Part shown: positions 25,903 to 33,424 of the stretch, piece after piece
How positions within the stretch are numbered: the first letter of the stretch is position 1
Layout of the letters: each line of letters starts with the position of its first letter
Origin: Streptomyces gardneri
Lineage (GTDB): Bacteria; Actinomycetota; Actinomycetes; Streptomycetales; Streptomycetaceae
Assembly (NCBI RefSeq): GCF_006539185.1
Contig: NZ_BJMN01000018.1
Coordinates: forward strand, 1-37,985
Direction of reading: 5' to 3'
Length of the DNA stretch: 37,985 nucleotides
Translations under genes and position numbers: made by a program
The notes under the pieces: model-generated
Told to the model about the DNA's origin: nothing
The model's input: the letters and a program-made list of their open reading frames with translations, nothing else
Database searches by the model: none

Positions 25903-26282
25903 TCCACTGCGAGACGTGGGCCGGGACCCCGGCCAACCCGTACATCTGGCTCCTGTCTCGCGATGACGCCCCGACACCGCGCCTCGCCGTGCGGCGGCTG
26001 AGGGCGGCGGCCGCACGGCTGACCGACCGACTCGATGACGACTCGGACGACCACAGGCCGTTCCCCTCGACGCCCCTGAGGGTCTGGTTCCGCGATGGCC
26101 TTGGGCACGAGGACGTCGCCGACCAGCTCGGCGCCGGGAAGTTCGTCGCGGAGGCCGTCAGCGTCATCGGCCCCAACTCCGTCCTCTACACGCTGGCCGC
26201 GATGCCGGCCGTCGGGTGTGTCTGTCCGCCCCGTCCCCTCACCGCCGCCGTGGCGGCGCGATCCGAAGGAGTGCGCGCATGA
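25899..26282 (+). CDS. Unknown small protein directly before the Trp peptide (127 aa)
   Basis: GTG 25899 overlaps the previous stop and the gene's stop overlaps the ATG of the 36-residue peptide gene (ATGA). The protein is acidic and basic by turns, with DRLDDDSDDHRPFPS in the middle and a hydrophobic LYTLAAMPAVGCVCPPRP near the end, where two cysteines lie close together. No family is recognised. Confidence 0.7.
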   Translation: MIHCETWAGTPANPYIWLLSRDDAPTPRLAVRRLRAAAARLTDRLDDDSDDHRPFPSTPLRVWFRDGLGHEDVADQLGAGKFVAEAVSVIGPNSVLYTLAAMPAVGCVCPPRPLTAAVAARSEGVRA

Positions 26283-26389
26283 TCCTCATCAGGAGCCGCG
26301 AGGGGCGCGGTGTCACGGCCCTCGCCGCCCCGTCGGCGCCGTCCGCGTCTGCCGCCCCGGACACGTGGTGGGGCGGGTGGTCGGCGTGA
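26279..26389 (+). CDS. 36-residue tryptophan-bearing peptide, candidate RiPP-like precursor
   Basis: The short gene has a strong ribosome binding site (GAAGGAG) seven bases before ATG 26279, overlaps the upstream stop (ATGA), and its own stop overlaps the GTG of the kinase-like gene. The peptide has a basic N-terminus (RSREGRG at residues 5-11), an Ala/Pro/Ser-rich centre (residues 14-27) and the ending APDTWWGGWSA, with Trp at 30, 31 and 34 and Ser at 35. This leader-then-core appearance, among genes for two kinase-like proteins and a dehydrogenase-like protein, fits a modified peptide. It could instead be only a translational coupling leader for the kinase gene. Confidence 0.6.
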   Translation: MILIRSREGRGVTALAAPSAPSASAAPDTWWGGWSA

Positions 26390-27531
26390 TGCCCCCGGTG
26401 GCCAAGGACGTGCTCGCAATGGCCGGCGAGCAGGTGATCGGGGCGGCGCGGGCCACGTGGCCGGGCGCCGAGGTGGTGCCGGGCCCGGTGACCCCGTCGG
26501 TCACCAGCTACGTGCAGCACCTCGACGTCGACGGCCGCCCCCTCTACGCGAAAGCGTCCGTGTGCGGGGTGTCGCTGGTATCGGTGCTGCGCGGGGCGTG
26601 CGGCGATCTCGACACCGTCCGGGCCCGTCAGGCGGCCTATCTGGTCTCGCCTGGCTCGCTCATGGAGCGCGAGGCCGCGCAGCTGCGGGCCCTGGCCGGG
26701 CCCGCCGGGCTCGGCGTCGTGACCACCGCGGCCTATGCCCGCGGAGTCCTGTTCACCGAGCCTGTGGCCGGGCCGACGCTCGCGGATCTGATCGAGCGTG
26801 AGCCCGGCCGCACCCGCGAGCTCCTCGGCCTGGTCGTGCGCGACGTCGGCGAAGGCCTCGCCCGCGAGGGCGTCGCCGAGGCTGTCGAGCGCGCATCGAT
26901 CCGCGAACGCGGCATCGCCGGAACCTTCGCCAGGAAGTTCAACGGTCCGTCGGGGTCGGTCTACCTGCGTGCGACCGGCCACGGTGAGGCGCTCGACGCG
27001 GTGGTGACCCGGCTTCGTCGGGCCCGCCGTGTCCCGCCGGCCGCGCCCCGGGCGGTGATCTTCGGTGATCTCAAGCCCGAGCACGCCGCTTTCCCCAACG
27101 CGGCGATGGGGCGGCCGGTGTACCTCGACCCGGGCCTGATGCGCGGTCACGAGGTCGCGGACACCGCCAAGCTCACGTCCCGCATGGCCCTCGGGCTGAT
27201 CGCCCGCCGTCCGGCCGCGGCCGCCGTGGTGCTGGCCGGGCTCGACTCCTTCGTCAGGGCGACGGCCCGGAACCTGCCCGCCGAGGAGCGGTCGACGTGG
27301 CTGCGCGAGCTGGTGCCCCTGGTCCTCATGGACACCCTGAACATCCTCTCCACCTACCTCACCGCACCTGTGGGTCTGCCGTTGTCCGCGCACGCGGCCG
27401 GTGTCCGTGCCCGCGCCCGCGTCGTGGTGGAACTCCTCGACCGTGCCACGGCGCCGCTCCTGTCCACGCAGGACGGGGCGAGCCTGTGGCGCCTGTATCT
27501 GACCTGCGTACGAAGGGCGGTAGCCGGATGA
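26386..27531 (+). CDS. Aminoglycoside-phosphotransferase-like kinase fold protein
   Basis: The 381-residue protein has the fold pattern of APH/choline-kinase-like enzymes. A candidate ATP-binding lysine is K56 in LYAKAS. The catalytic loop reads VIFGDLKPEHAAF near residues 224-236, with Asp228 where APH enzymes have HGDLHxxN; the His before Gly-Asp is Phe here. The metal-binding region reads VYLDPGLM. The start could be GTG 26386 or ATG 26389; earlier in-frame GTGs (from 26365) exist inside the peptide gene. No good ribosome binding site is present, so it probably depends on coupling to the peptide gene. Substrate may be the peptide or a small molecule; this is inference. Confidence 0.75.
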   Translation: MMPPVAKDVLAMAGEQVIGAARATWPGAEVVPGPVTPSVTSYVQHLDVDGRPLYAKASVCGVSLVSVLRGACGDLDTVRARQAAYLVSPGSLMEREAAQLRALAGPAGLGVVTTAAYARGVLFTEPVAGPTLADLIEREPGRTRELLGLVVRDVGEGLAREGVAEAVERASIRERGIAGTFARKFNGPSGSVYLRATGHGEALDAVVTRLRRARRVPPAAPRAVIFGDLKPEHAAFPNAAMGRPVYLDPGLMRGHEVADTAKLTSRMALGLIARRPAAAAVVLAGLDSFVRATARNLPAEERSTWLRELVPLVLMDTLNILSTYLTAPVGLPLSAHAAGVRARARVVVELLDRATAPLLSTQDGASLWRLYLTCVRRAVAG

Positions 27532-28412
27532 GGATCGGACTGGTCGGGGCCGGGGCGGTTGGGCAGAGCGTCGGTGCCCTCCTCGTCGAATCGGGATGGT
27601 GCCGCGAACTCCTAGTCGCTTCCGGCTCCGAGGTCAGCGCGTGCGGGCTCGTCACCGACCTGGAGGACCTGACCCAGATCACCGGCTCCCCAGTCCGGGT
27701 GACCGTTGCCGCCCCGCAGGCCATGGGCGCATGTGATGCCCTCGTCCTCTCTCCCCGGGCCCGCTTCGCCAACACGGCTCGCGCGGACGTGCGGATGGCC
27801 GGGCTCGCGGCGAACGCGCCCGTCATCGCCGCCCTCGCCCGCGAGTTCACCGGGTACACCGGAGTGGCGGTCATGGTGACCAACCCGGTCGACATCTGCG
27901 CGAGGCTCTTCGCCGAGCGCTCCGGCTGCACCCGCGTCCTCGGCATCGGCTCCGCCACCGACACCGCCCGCTACCGCCTCACTCTCGCCCGCCTCCTGCG
28001 CGTGCCTGTCGGCGCGGTACGCGGGCACGTGATCGGCGAGCACGGCGACGCCGCGGTGATCTGCGCCTCCACCACCACCGTCCACGGCGACCCGGCCGCC
28101 GTTCCGGTGCAGCGTGTACGCGACGAACTCGCCGCCCGGCCCCGCCGGATCAGCGACGGCATCGGCCGCACCCGCTCCGGCCCCGCCGGCGCCGTCCTCG
28201 CGGCCCTGGTCCACGCCCTCGGCCTCGTCGACGGCGTCACCGAGCTCTCCGTACGCCAGGAGGAGGGCGTGTATCTCGGGGTGCCCGTGCAGTACACCGC
28301 CGGCACCCCGTCCCTGTGCCCGCCGCCGCTCGACCCCTCCGAGACCGCCCAGCTCAACGCGGCCACGGAGAAGCTCCACCACGTATACGCCCAGCTCAAT
28401 GAGGAGATCTGA
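27528..28412 (+). CDS. Lactate/malate dehydrogenase-like oxidoreductase
   Basis: The 294-residue protein has the NAD-binding glycine motif GLVGAGAVGQSVG at residues 4-16, the family strand MVTNPVDI, the substrate-binding DTARYR region, and the catalytic histidine in IGEHGD near residue 172. These match L-2-hydroxyacid dehydrogenases, and the key Asp, Arg and His are kept. It is slightly shorter than usual (about 310-330). ATG 27528 overlaps the kinase stop (ATGA). Its place in a peptide operon, not in central metabolism, suggests a special 2-hydroxyacid or 2-ketoacid substrate, perhaps a cap or modified residue. That is inference. Confidence 0.85.
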   Translation: MRIGLVGAGAVGQSVGALLVESGWCRELLVASGSEVSACGLVTDLEDLTQITGSPVRVTVAAPQAMGACDALVLSPRARFANTARADVRMAGLAANAPVIAALAREFTGYTGVAVMVTNPVDICARLFAERSGCTRVLGIGSATDTARYRLTLARLLRVPVGAVRGHVIGEHGDAAVICASTTTVHGDPAAVPVQRVRDELAARPRRISDGIGRTRSGPAGAVLAALVHALGLVDGVTELSVRQEEGVYLGVPVQYTAGTPSLCPPPLDPSETAQLNAATEKLHHVYAQLNEEI

Positions 28413-28415
28413 CCG

Positions 28416-29525
28416 ATGAGTGCCGTACGAATCAGCACCGCCGACGGCCAGGCCGTCACCGTCACCAGCACCGGTGAGGCCATCCCGGCGTGGGCCACCC
28501 GCTACCTCGGCGCCTGGTGGACCGCCGAGCCGGTCACAGACATCGCCGGGACAGTGGTCTCCGGCGACGTCGACGCCGACGAGCTGCGCGAGCTGACCGC
28601 CGTGGTCACCGCCTCCTCACCCGCCTCGACCGAGTACGCGGGCGCCGAGATGCTCCACACCCGCGACGACACGATGGTGACCGCCGCCCAGCCCGCCGAA
28701 GGCCTCGCCTACCGGTGGGACGCGAACTGGCAGCTCCTGCGGATCGTCGGCACCGACGAGACCCAGGTGGCCGCCGCCGTCGCCCGCCTGACCCGCGAGG
28801 TCTTCCGCGCCAAGCTCCTCGCCGAGGACTGGGCGATCCTGCACGCCTCCGCCGTCACCGACGAGGACGGGGCGACGTACCTCACGCTCGGCGGCAAGGG
28901 CGCGGGCAAGACCACCACCGCGTTCGCGCTCGCCCGGACCGGCCTGGCGATGCTCGCCAACGACCGCGTGTTCGCCCGCGTCGACGACACCGGCACGGTG
29001 CGGGTGCTGCCCTGGCCGTCCGCCGCCGCGATCGGTTTCGGCCTCCTCGACGCGCTCGACCTCTACGAGACCGTCCGCGTGCGCCTCGCCTCCGGCGAGC
29101 AGATGCACCCCACCCAGCACCAGACCGTCACCGACGCCCTCCTCGCCGGCCGCCGCACGCCGCTGTGGAAGGCGAACGGGAAGGGAGAGCTCAAGCCGCA
29201 GTTCTTCCCCGACCAGCTCACCTCATGGCTCGGCATCCCCCTCGCCACCCAGGGCCACGTCGCCGGGATCCTCTTCCCCCAGATCACCCCCGGCGCCGCC
29301 CCGCGGCTCATCGAGAGCGCGCGCGGCGTCCAGGACGACGACTTCTTCAACGCCGCGACGGAGGACCGCTACCCGGACATCTTCGGCCTCCAGCCGGAGC
29401 CCCGCGCCCACACCACCCTGCGTGAGCACCTGGCCGACCTCTCCCACCAAGGGCTCGTGATGAACCACGACACCGCCGCGAACGCCACCGTCCTCAAGGA
29501 GGCCGTCGGCCGCCTCACCGCCTGA
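28416..29525 (+). CDS. HprK-like P-loop kinase-type protein
   Basis: The 369-residue protein has an N-terminal unassigned domain (1-125) and a nucleotide-binding half. DWAILHASAV leads to the Walker A motif GGKGAGKTT at residues 159-167, then LAMLANDRVF, which resembles the HPr kinase acidic strand, although the double Asp is changed to Asn-Asp. Such HprK relatives occur in RiPP clusters, where a lasso-peptide kinase of this type phosphorylates a C-terminal serine. Here the peptide has Ser at its penultimate position. The ATG lies three bases after the dehydrogenase stop, and a terminator follows, so this closes the operon. Confidence 0.75.
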   Translation: MSAVRISTADGQAVTVTSTGEAIPAWATRYLGAWWTAEPVTDIAGTVVSGDVDADELRELTAVVTASSPASTEYAGAEMLHTRDDTMVTAAQPAEGLAYRWDANWQLLRIVGTDETQVAAAVARLTREVFRAKLLAEDWAILHASAVTDEDGATYLTLGGKGAGKTTTAFALARTGLAMLANDRVFARVDDTGTVRVLPWPSAAAIGFGLLDALDLYETVRVRLASGEQMHPTQHQTVTDALLAGRRTPLWKANGKGELKPQFFPDQLTSWLGIPLATQGHVAGILFPQITPGAAPRLIESARGVQDDDFFNAATEDRYPDIFGLQPEPRAHTTLREHLADLSHQGLVMNHDTAANATVLKEAVGRLTA

Positions 29526-29573
29526 CCCAACACCGGTCGGTCCGTGGCTCCCCCATCGCGGACCGGCCACCCG

Positions 29574-29610
29574 GTGCCCCTCCTCGCCCCAGCCGCGCGA
29601 GGAGGGGCAC
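29574..29610 (+). terminator. Strong terminator closing the peptide operon
   Basis: GTGCCCCTCCTCGC and GCGAGGAGGGGCAC form a perfect 14-bp stem around nine bases. It lies about 50 bases after the HprK-like gene. Confidence 0.85.
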
Positions 29611-29656
29611 TCGGCCGCCCGGGGAAGCCCGGGGCGGTGGTGCCAGAATCTCCGCC

Positions 29657-30433
29657 ATGTCAGAAACCTTCTGGACCGCCGTCGGTGCGATCGGCGGCAC
29701 GCTGGCCTTCGGCGGCGTCATATGGCAGGCGAACCTCACACGCCAGACTGTCAAGGTCAGCCAGCTGATGGCCGCTGACGCCATCCGCAGCCGGCTCGAC
29801 TCCCAGGCCCCGGACATCACCCTGAATCTGGAACACCCGCCCTGGGAGCCACTGGCGTGGAACACCTCGGGCATGCCCTGTGGCAGGTGGCCGGCCGGGC
29901 ACACGTGGCACTTCCCCGCGGACCAGGACGGGGCCAACCGTCTCGTGCTCCAACAGGTCCTCGTGCTGGAGAACCGCAGCGACCGGCGCGTTCAGGCCCG
30001 ATTCGACGGCGACCTCGTCGTGGTCGATGGCAACAGGCCCACGGCCGCCGGCGTCCTTCTTCTGGAGCCGGGGGAGAGGACCCCGGATGTCTACCTCCAG
30101 CGCGACTTCACCATCAAGCAGCTGTCGGAGAACTACGCTGCGAAGCAGGCTGACCAGGAACTTCCGCACCAGGTACGAGGCAGCGTCACGGTGGAGGACG
30201 ACCGCGACAACGGAAGCACCGACCGGTGGGACCTGGTACTGACCGGTTCCCCCGTGCACCCGGTCCCCGACCGCGACGGCCTGTGGCAGCTCGCGCCCTG
30301 GCACCCCACCGAGGATTTCGGCCTGCGGACCCTGGATTACAGCCTGCTGCCGCCGCGTCAGCGCATCCACTGGGTTTCGCGGGTCCGTGGCATCCAGCTC
30401 CCCGCCCCCGCCGGCGCCTCGGACAACGCGTAG
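29657..30433 (+). CDS. Unknown protein with N-terminal membrane anchor (258 aa)
   Basis: The N-terminus (FWTAVGAIGGTLAFGGVIW) is one membrane segment, followed by a short helix (NLTRQTVKVSQLMAADAIRSRL) and a beta-rich domain that begins PDITLNLEHPPWEP. This layout is common in actinobacterial proteins of unknown function, with the soluble domain probably cytoplasmic because of the basic residues after the anchor. The ATG lies 47 bases after a terminator and the gene ends before another, so it is a single-gene transcript. Confidence 0.75.
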   Translation: MSETFWTAVGAIGGTLAFGGVIWQANLTRQTVKVSQLMAADAIRSRLDSQAPDITLNLEHPPWEPLAWNTSGMPCGRWPAGHTWHFPADQDGANRLVLQQVLVLENRSDRRVQARFDGDLVVVDGNRPTAAGVLLLEPGERTPDVYLQRDFTIKQLSENYAAKQADQELPHQVRGSVTVEDDRDNGSTDRWDLVLTGSPVHPVPDRDGLWQLAPWHPTEDFGLRTLDYSLLPPRQRIHWVSRVRGIQLPAPAGASDNA

Positions 30434-30469
30434 CCGAACGGCAGCGTGGCACCGTCGGCCCAGCCCGCG

Positions 30470-30497
30470 CCCGGCCGGACCATGTGGTCCGGCCGGG
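30470..30497. terminator. Bidirectional terminator between convergent genes
   Basis: CCCGGCCGGACCA and TGGTCCGGCCGGG form a perfect 13-bp stem with TG between. It sits between two convergent genes and can serve both. Confidence 0.85.
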
Positions 30498-30528
30498 TCG
30501 CGCGCCGACCCGCGCCCCGCGGCCGCCG

Positions 30529-31779
30529 CTACGCGAGGGCCTGTCCGAGGTGATCGCGGGGGCGTCCGCTGAGCTGCCGGTGCAGGGCCTCGGCCCGGGA
30601 CCTCACCAACCCCTCGCGGAAGGCGACGGGCAGCCGGTCCAGTACGCCGGCGGCCATCTCGGCTGCCGCCGTGGGATCGCCGTCTGTACGCAGACAGGCG
30701 GCGGTGTCCATGGCGACGAGCGCCCGGGTCATCACCGACGGGGAGGTGGTGAGTTCCAGCGCGTCCTCCTGCGCGGCGTATGCGGCCGACGTGTCCCCGA
30801 GGAGCGTGTGCGCCTGGGATAGGTGCACGTGGTGCTTCTGGCCGGGGTAGCCGAACCAGGTGTCGGCGGCCTCCTGGCCGTCGAGTCGGTCGGCGAGGTC
30901 CCGGACCTCGCGTACGGCGAGCCGGGCGCCGTCAGTGTCGCCGAGGGCGGCGAGCGCGCGGGCCGTGACCGCCGCGGACAGCGCCGCCGATGCTGTCGGT
31001 GCGGCGCCGGCTTCGCGGCGGGCGAGCGCGGCCAGGCGTGCCGCTTCCTGCGGGGCGCCGTAGTTGAGTGGCACCATGGCGTGCCGGGCGAGGACCCAGG
31101 CGGTCATCCGGCGGTCCCCCGACTCGCGGGCGGCCCGTTCGGCGGTGGCGAACCACCGGAACGCGTCGCGCTGGTCCCCGCGGTCGTGCTGGACGATCGC
31201 GACCAGCCCGGCGATCCCGGCGGCGGTACGGGCGAGGTCGGCCCGGTCCCGCGCGGGATGGGCCCAGTTGAGGACCTGGCCGAGTAGGTCGAGGTCGCCG
31301 CGCATCTCGGCGAGCACCGCATTGGGGGAACGGCCCCGGTAGCCGCCCCGGTGCCGCTCGAACGCCGCCGCCAGATACGCCAGATCACCGGCATCGTCGC
31401 CCCTGAGGCCCCCGTCGATGCCCTCCCTGGCCTGAGCGATGCCCGGCAGCGCGACGACCCCCGCCGCCACTGCCGCCGCTCCGATGAATCGCCGCCTGTC
31501 CACGTCCGCCCTCTCTCCACCTTGATCGCGCCGGTACTGCCGGGACACGGCCACGGCCTGCCGCACGTCCGTGACCGTGAGCCCGTACGCGGTGGCGATC
31601 GGCTCGTGCCAGACGGCCACCGGTAACCGCTTCTCCGTCTCCCACCGTTTGAGGTTCTCCGGGTCGAACCACCTGCCGCCCTGCGCCTCCTCCATCAGCC
31701 GGGCCTGTTGCTCACGCGTCCGCCCCGCGTCCTCGCGGACGCTGCGGAGTAACGCGCCGATCCCGTCCGGGCACATCAT
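30529..31779 (-). CDS. XRE-family regulator with TPR-like region (second)
   Basis: The 416-residue protein has an N-terminal helix-turn-helix region (about residues 5-75: IGALLRSVREDAGRTREQQARLM, then NLKRWETEKRLP). A basic stretch with DVDRRRFIGAAAVAAGVVALPG follows, and then TPR-like helical repeats to the end. The hydrophobic RRRFIG stretch resembles a Tat motif but sits inside a regulator, as is common in this Streptomyces family. It is divergent from the GRDP-like gene, with 220 bases between, and probably controls it. Confidence 0.85.
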   Translation of the reverse strand: MMCPDGIGALLRSVREDAGRTREQQARLMEEAQGGRWFDPENLKRWETEKRLPVAVWHEPIATAYGLTVTDVRQAVAVSRQYRRDQGGERADVDRRRFIGAAAVAAGVVALPGIAQAREGIDGGLRGDDAGDLAYLAAAFERHRGGYRGRSPNAVLAEMRGDLDLLGQVLNWAHPARDRADLARTAAGIAGLVAIVQHDRGDQRDAFRWFATAERAARESGDRRMTAWVLARHAMVPLNYGAPQEAARLAALARREAGAAPTASAALSAAVTARALAALGDTDGARLAVREVRDLADRLDGQEAADTWFGYPGQKHHVHLSQAHTLLGDTSAAYAAQEDALELTTSPSVMTRALVAMDTAACLRTDGDPTAAAEMAAGVLDRLPVAFREGLVRSRAEALHRQLSGRPRDHLGQALA

Positions 31780-31999
31780 GAGCCGCCCCCTGCCGTGCGT
31801 CGGTGTAACCGCATCCTTGGCCCCCCGCTCTGGCCCCCCGCAGGGGAAAACGCACCCCCACGTGGCCCCTCTGCTGTGGTGTGCCCGCCCCGTTCAATGG
31901 GCGAACGCCACCGGGGCATCCGTCCTCTCCGAACGGCCCCTGCCGCAGGAGAAGCCGCCCCGGGGTGCCACTCGAAACACGATCGAGAGGAGCACCACC
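31780..31999. promoter_or_regulatory. Divergent promoter region
   Basis: The 220 bases between the second XRE regulator and the GRDP-like gene must hold promoters for both. I see no clear -35/-10 pair or inverted-repeat operator. GAGAGGAG before ATG 32000 is the ribosome binding site of the GRDP-like gene. Confidence 0.4.
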
Positions 32000-32467
32000 A
32001 TGACCCTGACGGCCCCCGAGCCCACCGTGCAGACGGCGCCCGGCACCGAGTACCGCGACCCCCGCGCGTACGTGAAGCCCGAGGTCTGGGACCGCGAGAT
32101 CGCCCTGCTGATGCGCGACTACCCCTTCGACGAGGTGTACGCCGAGCGGCTGTTCCACGCCGCCGTCTCCTACCTGATCACCGCCATGGAGAAGTGGGGC
32201 CAGGGCCTGGAGATGTGCTGCGGCCGGACCGTCGACATCGCCGTACACGTCTTCATCCTCGACACCCGCAACTACCGCGAGTTCTGCGCCGAGCACTTCG
32301 ACGGGAAGTTCCTGGAGCACATCCCCGAGATCGCGTTCAAGTACGACGGCTCTGTCGAGCGCACGGCCCAGATCATCGCCGACAACGGCTTCGAGGTGGA
32401 CTGGAAGCTCTGGGAGGCCGACTACGGCAAGTGCGGCCCGTGCTCCCCGGGCTCCAGCTGCCACTGA
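32000..32467 (+). CDS. GRDP/DUF1399-like protein with cysteine-rich tail (155 aa)
   Basis: The central part VDIAVHVFILDTRNYREFC (residues about 79-97) matches the core of glycine-rich-domain proteins, in which a VDxxWHxxILxTxxYxxFC pattern recurs; here Trp is replaced. Two adjacent cysteines (73, 74) precede it. The C-terminus is a CxxC-x5-CH arrangement (Cys145, Cys148, Cys154, His155) that could bind a metal or be a site of modification. The start is ATG 32000 with GAGAGGAG; a longer frame upstream has no start signal. Known bacterial members have no firm function. Confidence 0.8.
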   Translation: MTLTAPEPTVQTAPGTEYRDPRAYVKPEVWDREIALLMRDYPFDEVYAERLFHAAVSYLITAMEKWGQGLEMCCGRTVDIAVHVFILDTRNYREFCAEHFDGKFLEHIPEIAFKYDGSVERTAQIIADNGFEVDWKLWEADYGKCGPCSPGSSCH

Positions 32468-32494
32468 GCCACACGCCGTAGGACCGGCACCATG

Positions 32495-32518
32495 CCCGGG
32501 GCGCCCCTGCGCCCCGGG
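32495..32518 (+). terminator. Terminator after the GRDP-like gene
   Basis: CCCGGGGCGC and GCGCCCCGGG form a perfect 10-bp stem around CCCT, followed by TTCCTCGTT. Confidence 0.8.
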
Positions 32519-32625
32519 TTCCTCGTTGCCCACCTTCGGGCGACGGCGCCCGGATTCCACCCGCACCCGCGGGCCAACGCCGGTAGCTTGGCGGCCCCAG
32601 ACCGTCGGCACCCGGAGGACCGTTC

Positions 32626-33303
32626 GTGACCAGCGCCGCCCCGACCACCCCGGCCGAGTACTGGGACAAGTACAAGCCCCACCGGGGCCAGGGAGACCAG
32701 CCCCGGCCCCCCGCCAGGGCCTTCGACTGGACCGGACTCGCCGACGGCGGACCCGGCGCCGAACTCCTGCGCTCCCCGGCCACCGCTCTGGACCTCGGGC
32801 CGGCAGAGGGCGAGAACGCCGCCGTCCTCGCCCGCGCCGGAGTCGAAGTGACCGCCGTCGACTTCTCCGCCGTCCAGGTCGAGCGGGCCCGCCGCTTCTG
32901 GGAGGGCGAGCCGCGGCTGACGTTCGTGCACGCCGAGGCGTGCGCCTACCTCGACCAGGGCACGGACCGGTTCGACGCGATCTACTCGACGTGGGGAGCT
33001 GTCTGGTTCACCGACCCCGAGGACCTGTTCCCCCGTGTCGCCGCCCGCCTCGCGCCGGGCGGCGTGTTCGCCTTCTCCCACCGCGAACCGGTCGTCGGCC
33101 AGTACGGAGCACAGGAGATGGGCGGGAAGTGGCTGGAGGGCCGTGAGACCGAGCTCACCGTGTGGCGCTGGCAGTACGGGCCCGAGCAGTGGGCGGACAT
33201 CCTCAAGCGACACGGCTTCACCGCCGTCCACACCCAGGTCCTGACCAACCCGGACCCGGCCGCCCTCGGCACGCTCCTGATCACCGCCACGACGGCGCCC
33301 TGA
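32626..33303 (+). CDS. Class I SAM-dependent methyltransferase
   Basis: The 225-residue protein carries the SAM-binding motif ALDLGPAEGENAAVLA (around residue 56), the second acidic strand VTAVDFSAVQVERAR, and the post-motif AIYSTWGAVWFTDPEDLFPRVAARLAPGG (key: STWGAVWF, LAPGG). It is a small-molecule or peptide type Rossmann methyltransferase rather than a DNA methylase, as no NPPY-like motif is present. GTG 32626 is preceded by GGAGG at good spacing. It stands alone between two terminators. Substrate unknown; the nearby tryptophan-rich peptide is one candidate. Confidence 0.88.
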   Translation: MTSAAPTTPAEYWDKYKPHRGQGDQPRPPARAFDWTGLADGGPGAELLRSPATALDLGPAEGENAAVLARAGVEVTAVDFSAVQVERARRFWEGEPRLTFVHAEACAYLDQGTDRFDAIYSTWGAVWFTDPEDLFPRVAARLAPGGVFAFSHREPVVGQYGAQEMGGKWLEGRETELTVWRWQYGPEQWADILKRHGFTAVHTQVLTNPDPAALGTLLITATTAP

Positions 33304-33328
33304 ACCCACCGGCCCGCCACAAGACAAC

Positions 33329-33363
33329 AGTGAAGCCCCGGCGCCAAGCGCCGGGGCTTCACT
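33329..33363. terminator. 16-bp perfect terminator
   Basis: AGTGAAGCCCCGGCGC and GCGCCGGGGCTTCACT pair perfectly over 16 bases with loop CAA, followed by CGTTTT. It serves the methyltransferase gene and perhaps the converging peptide gene. Confidence 0.9.
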
Positions 33364-33424
33364 CGTTTTACGGGCCCCCGTCACCAACGGCACGGCCGGA
33401 CGGAGGGCACCGCCATAAAGCGGG

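Noticed and set aside
26279..26389. Lasso-peptide precursor interpretation
   Set aside because: No lasso cyclase/protease/RRE genes and no ring-forming Gly...Glu/Asp pattern in the C-terminal part; only the HprK-like gene recalls lasso clusters.
28490..29425. Plus-strand Arg/Pro-rich frame within the HprK-like gene
   Set aside because: Typical out-of-frame shadow; the true frame has a Walker A motif.
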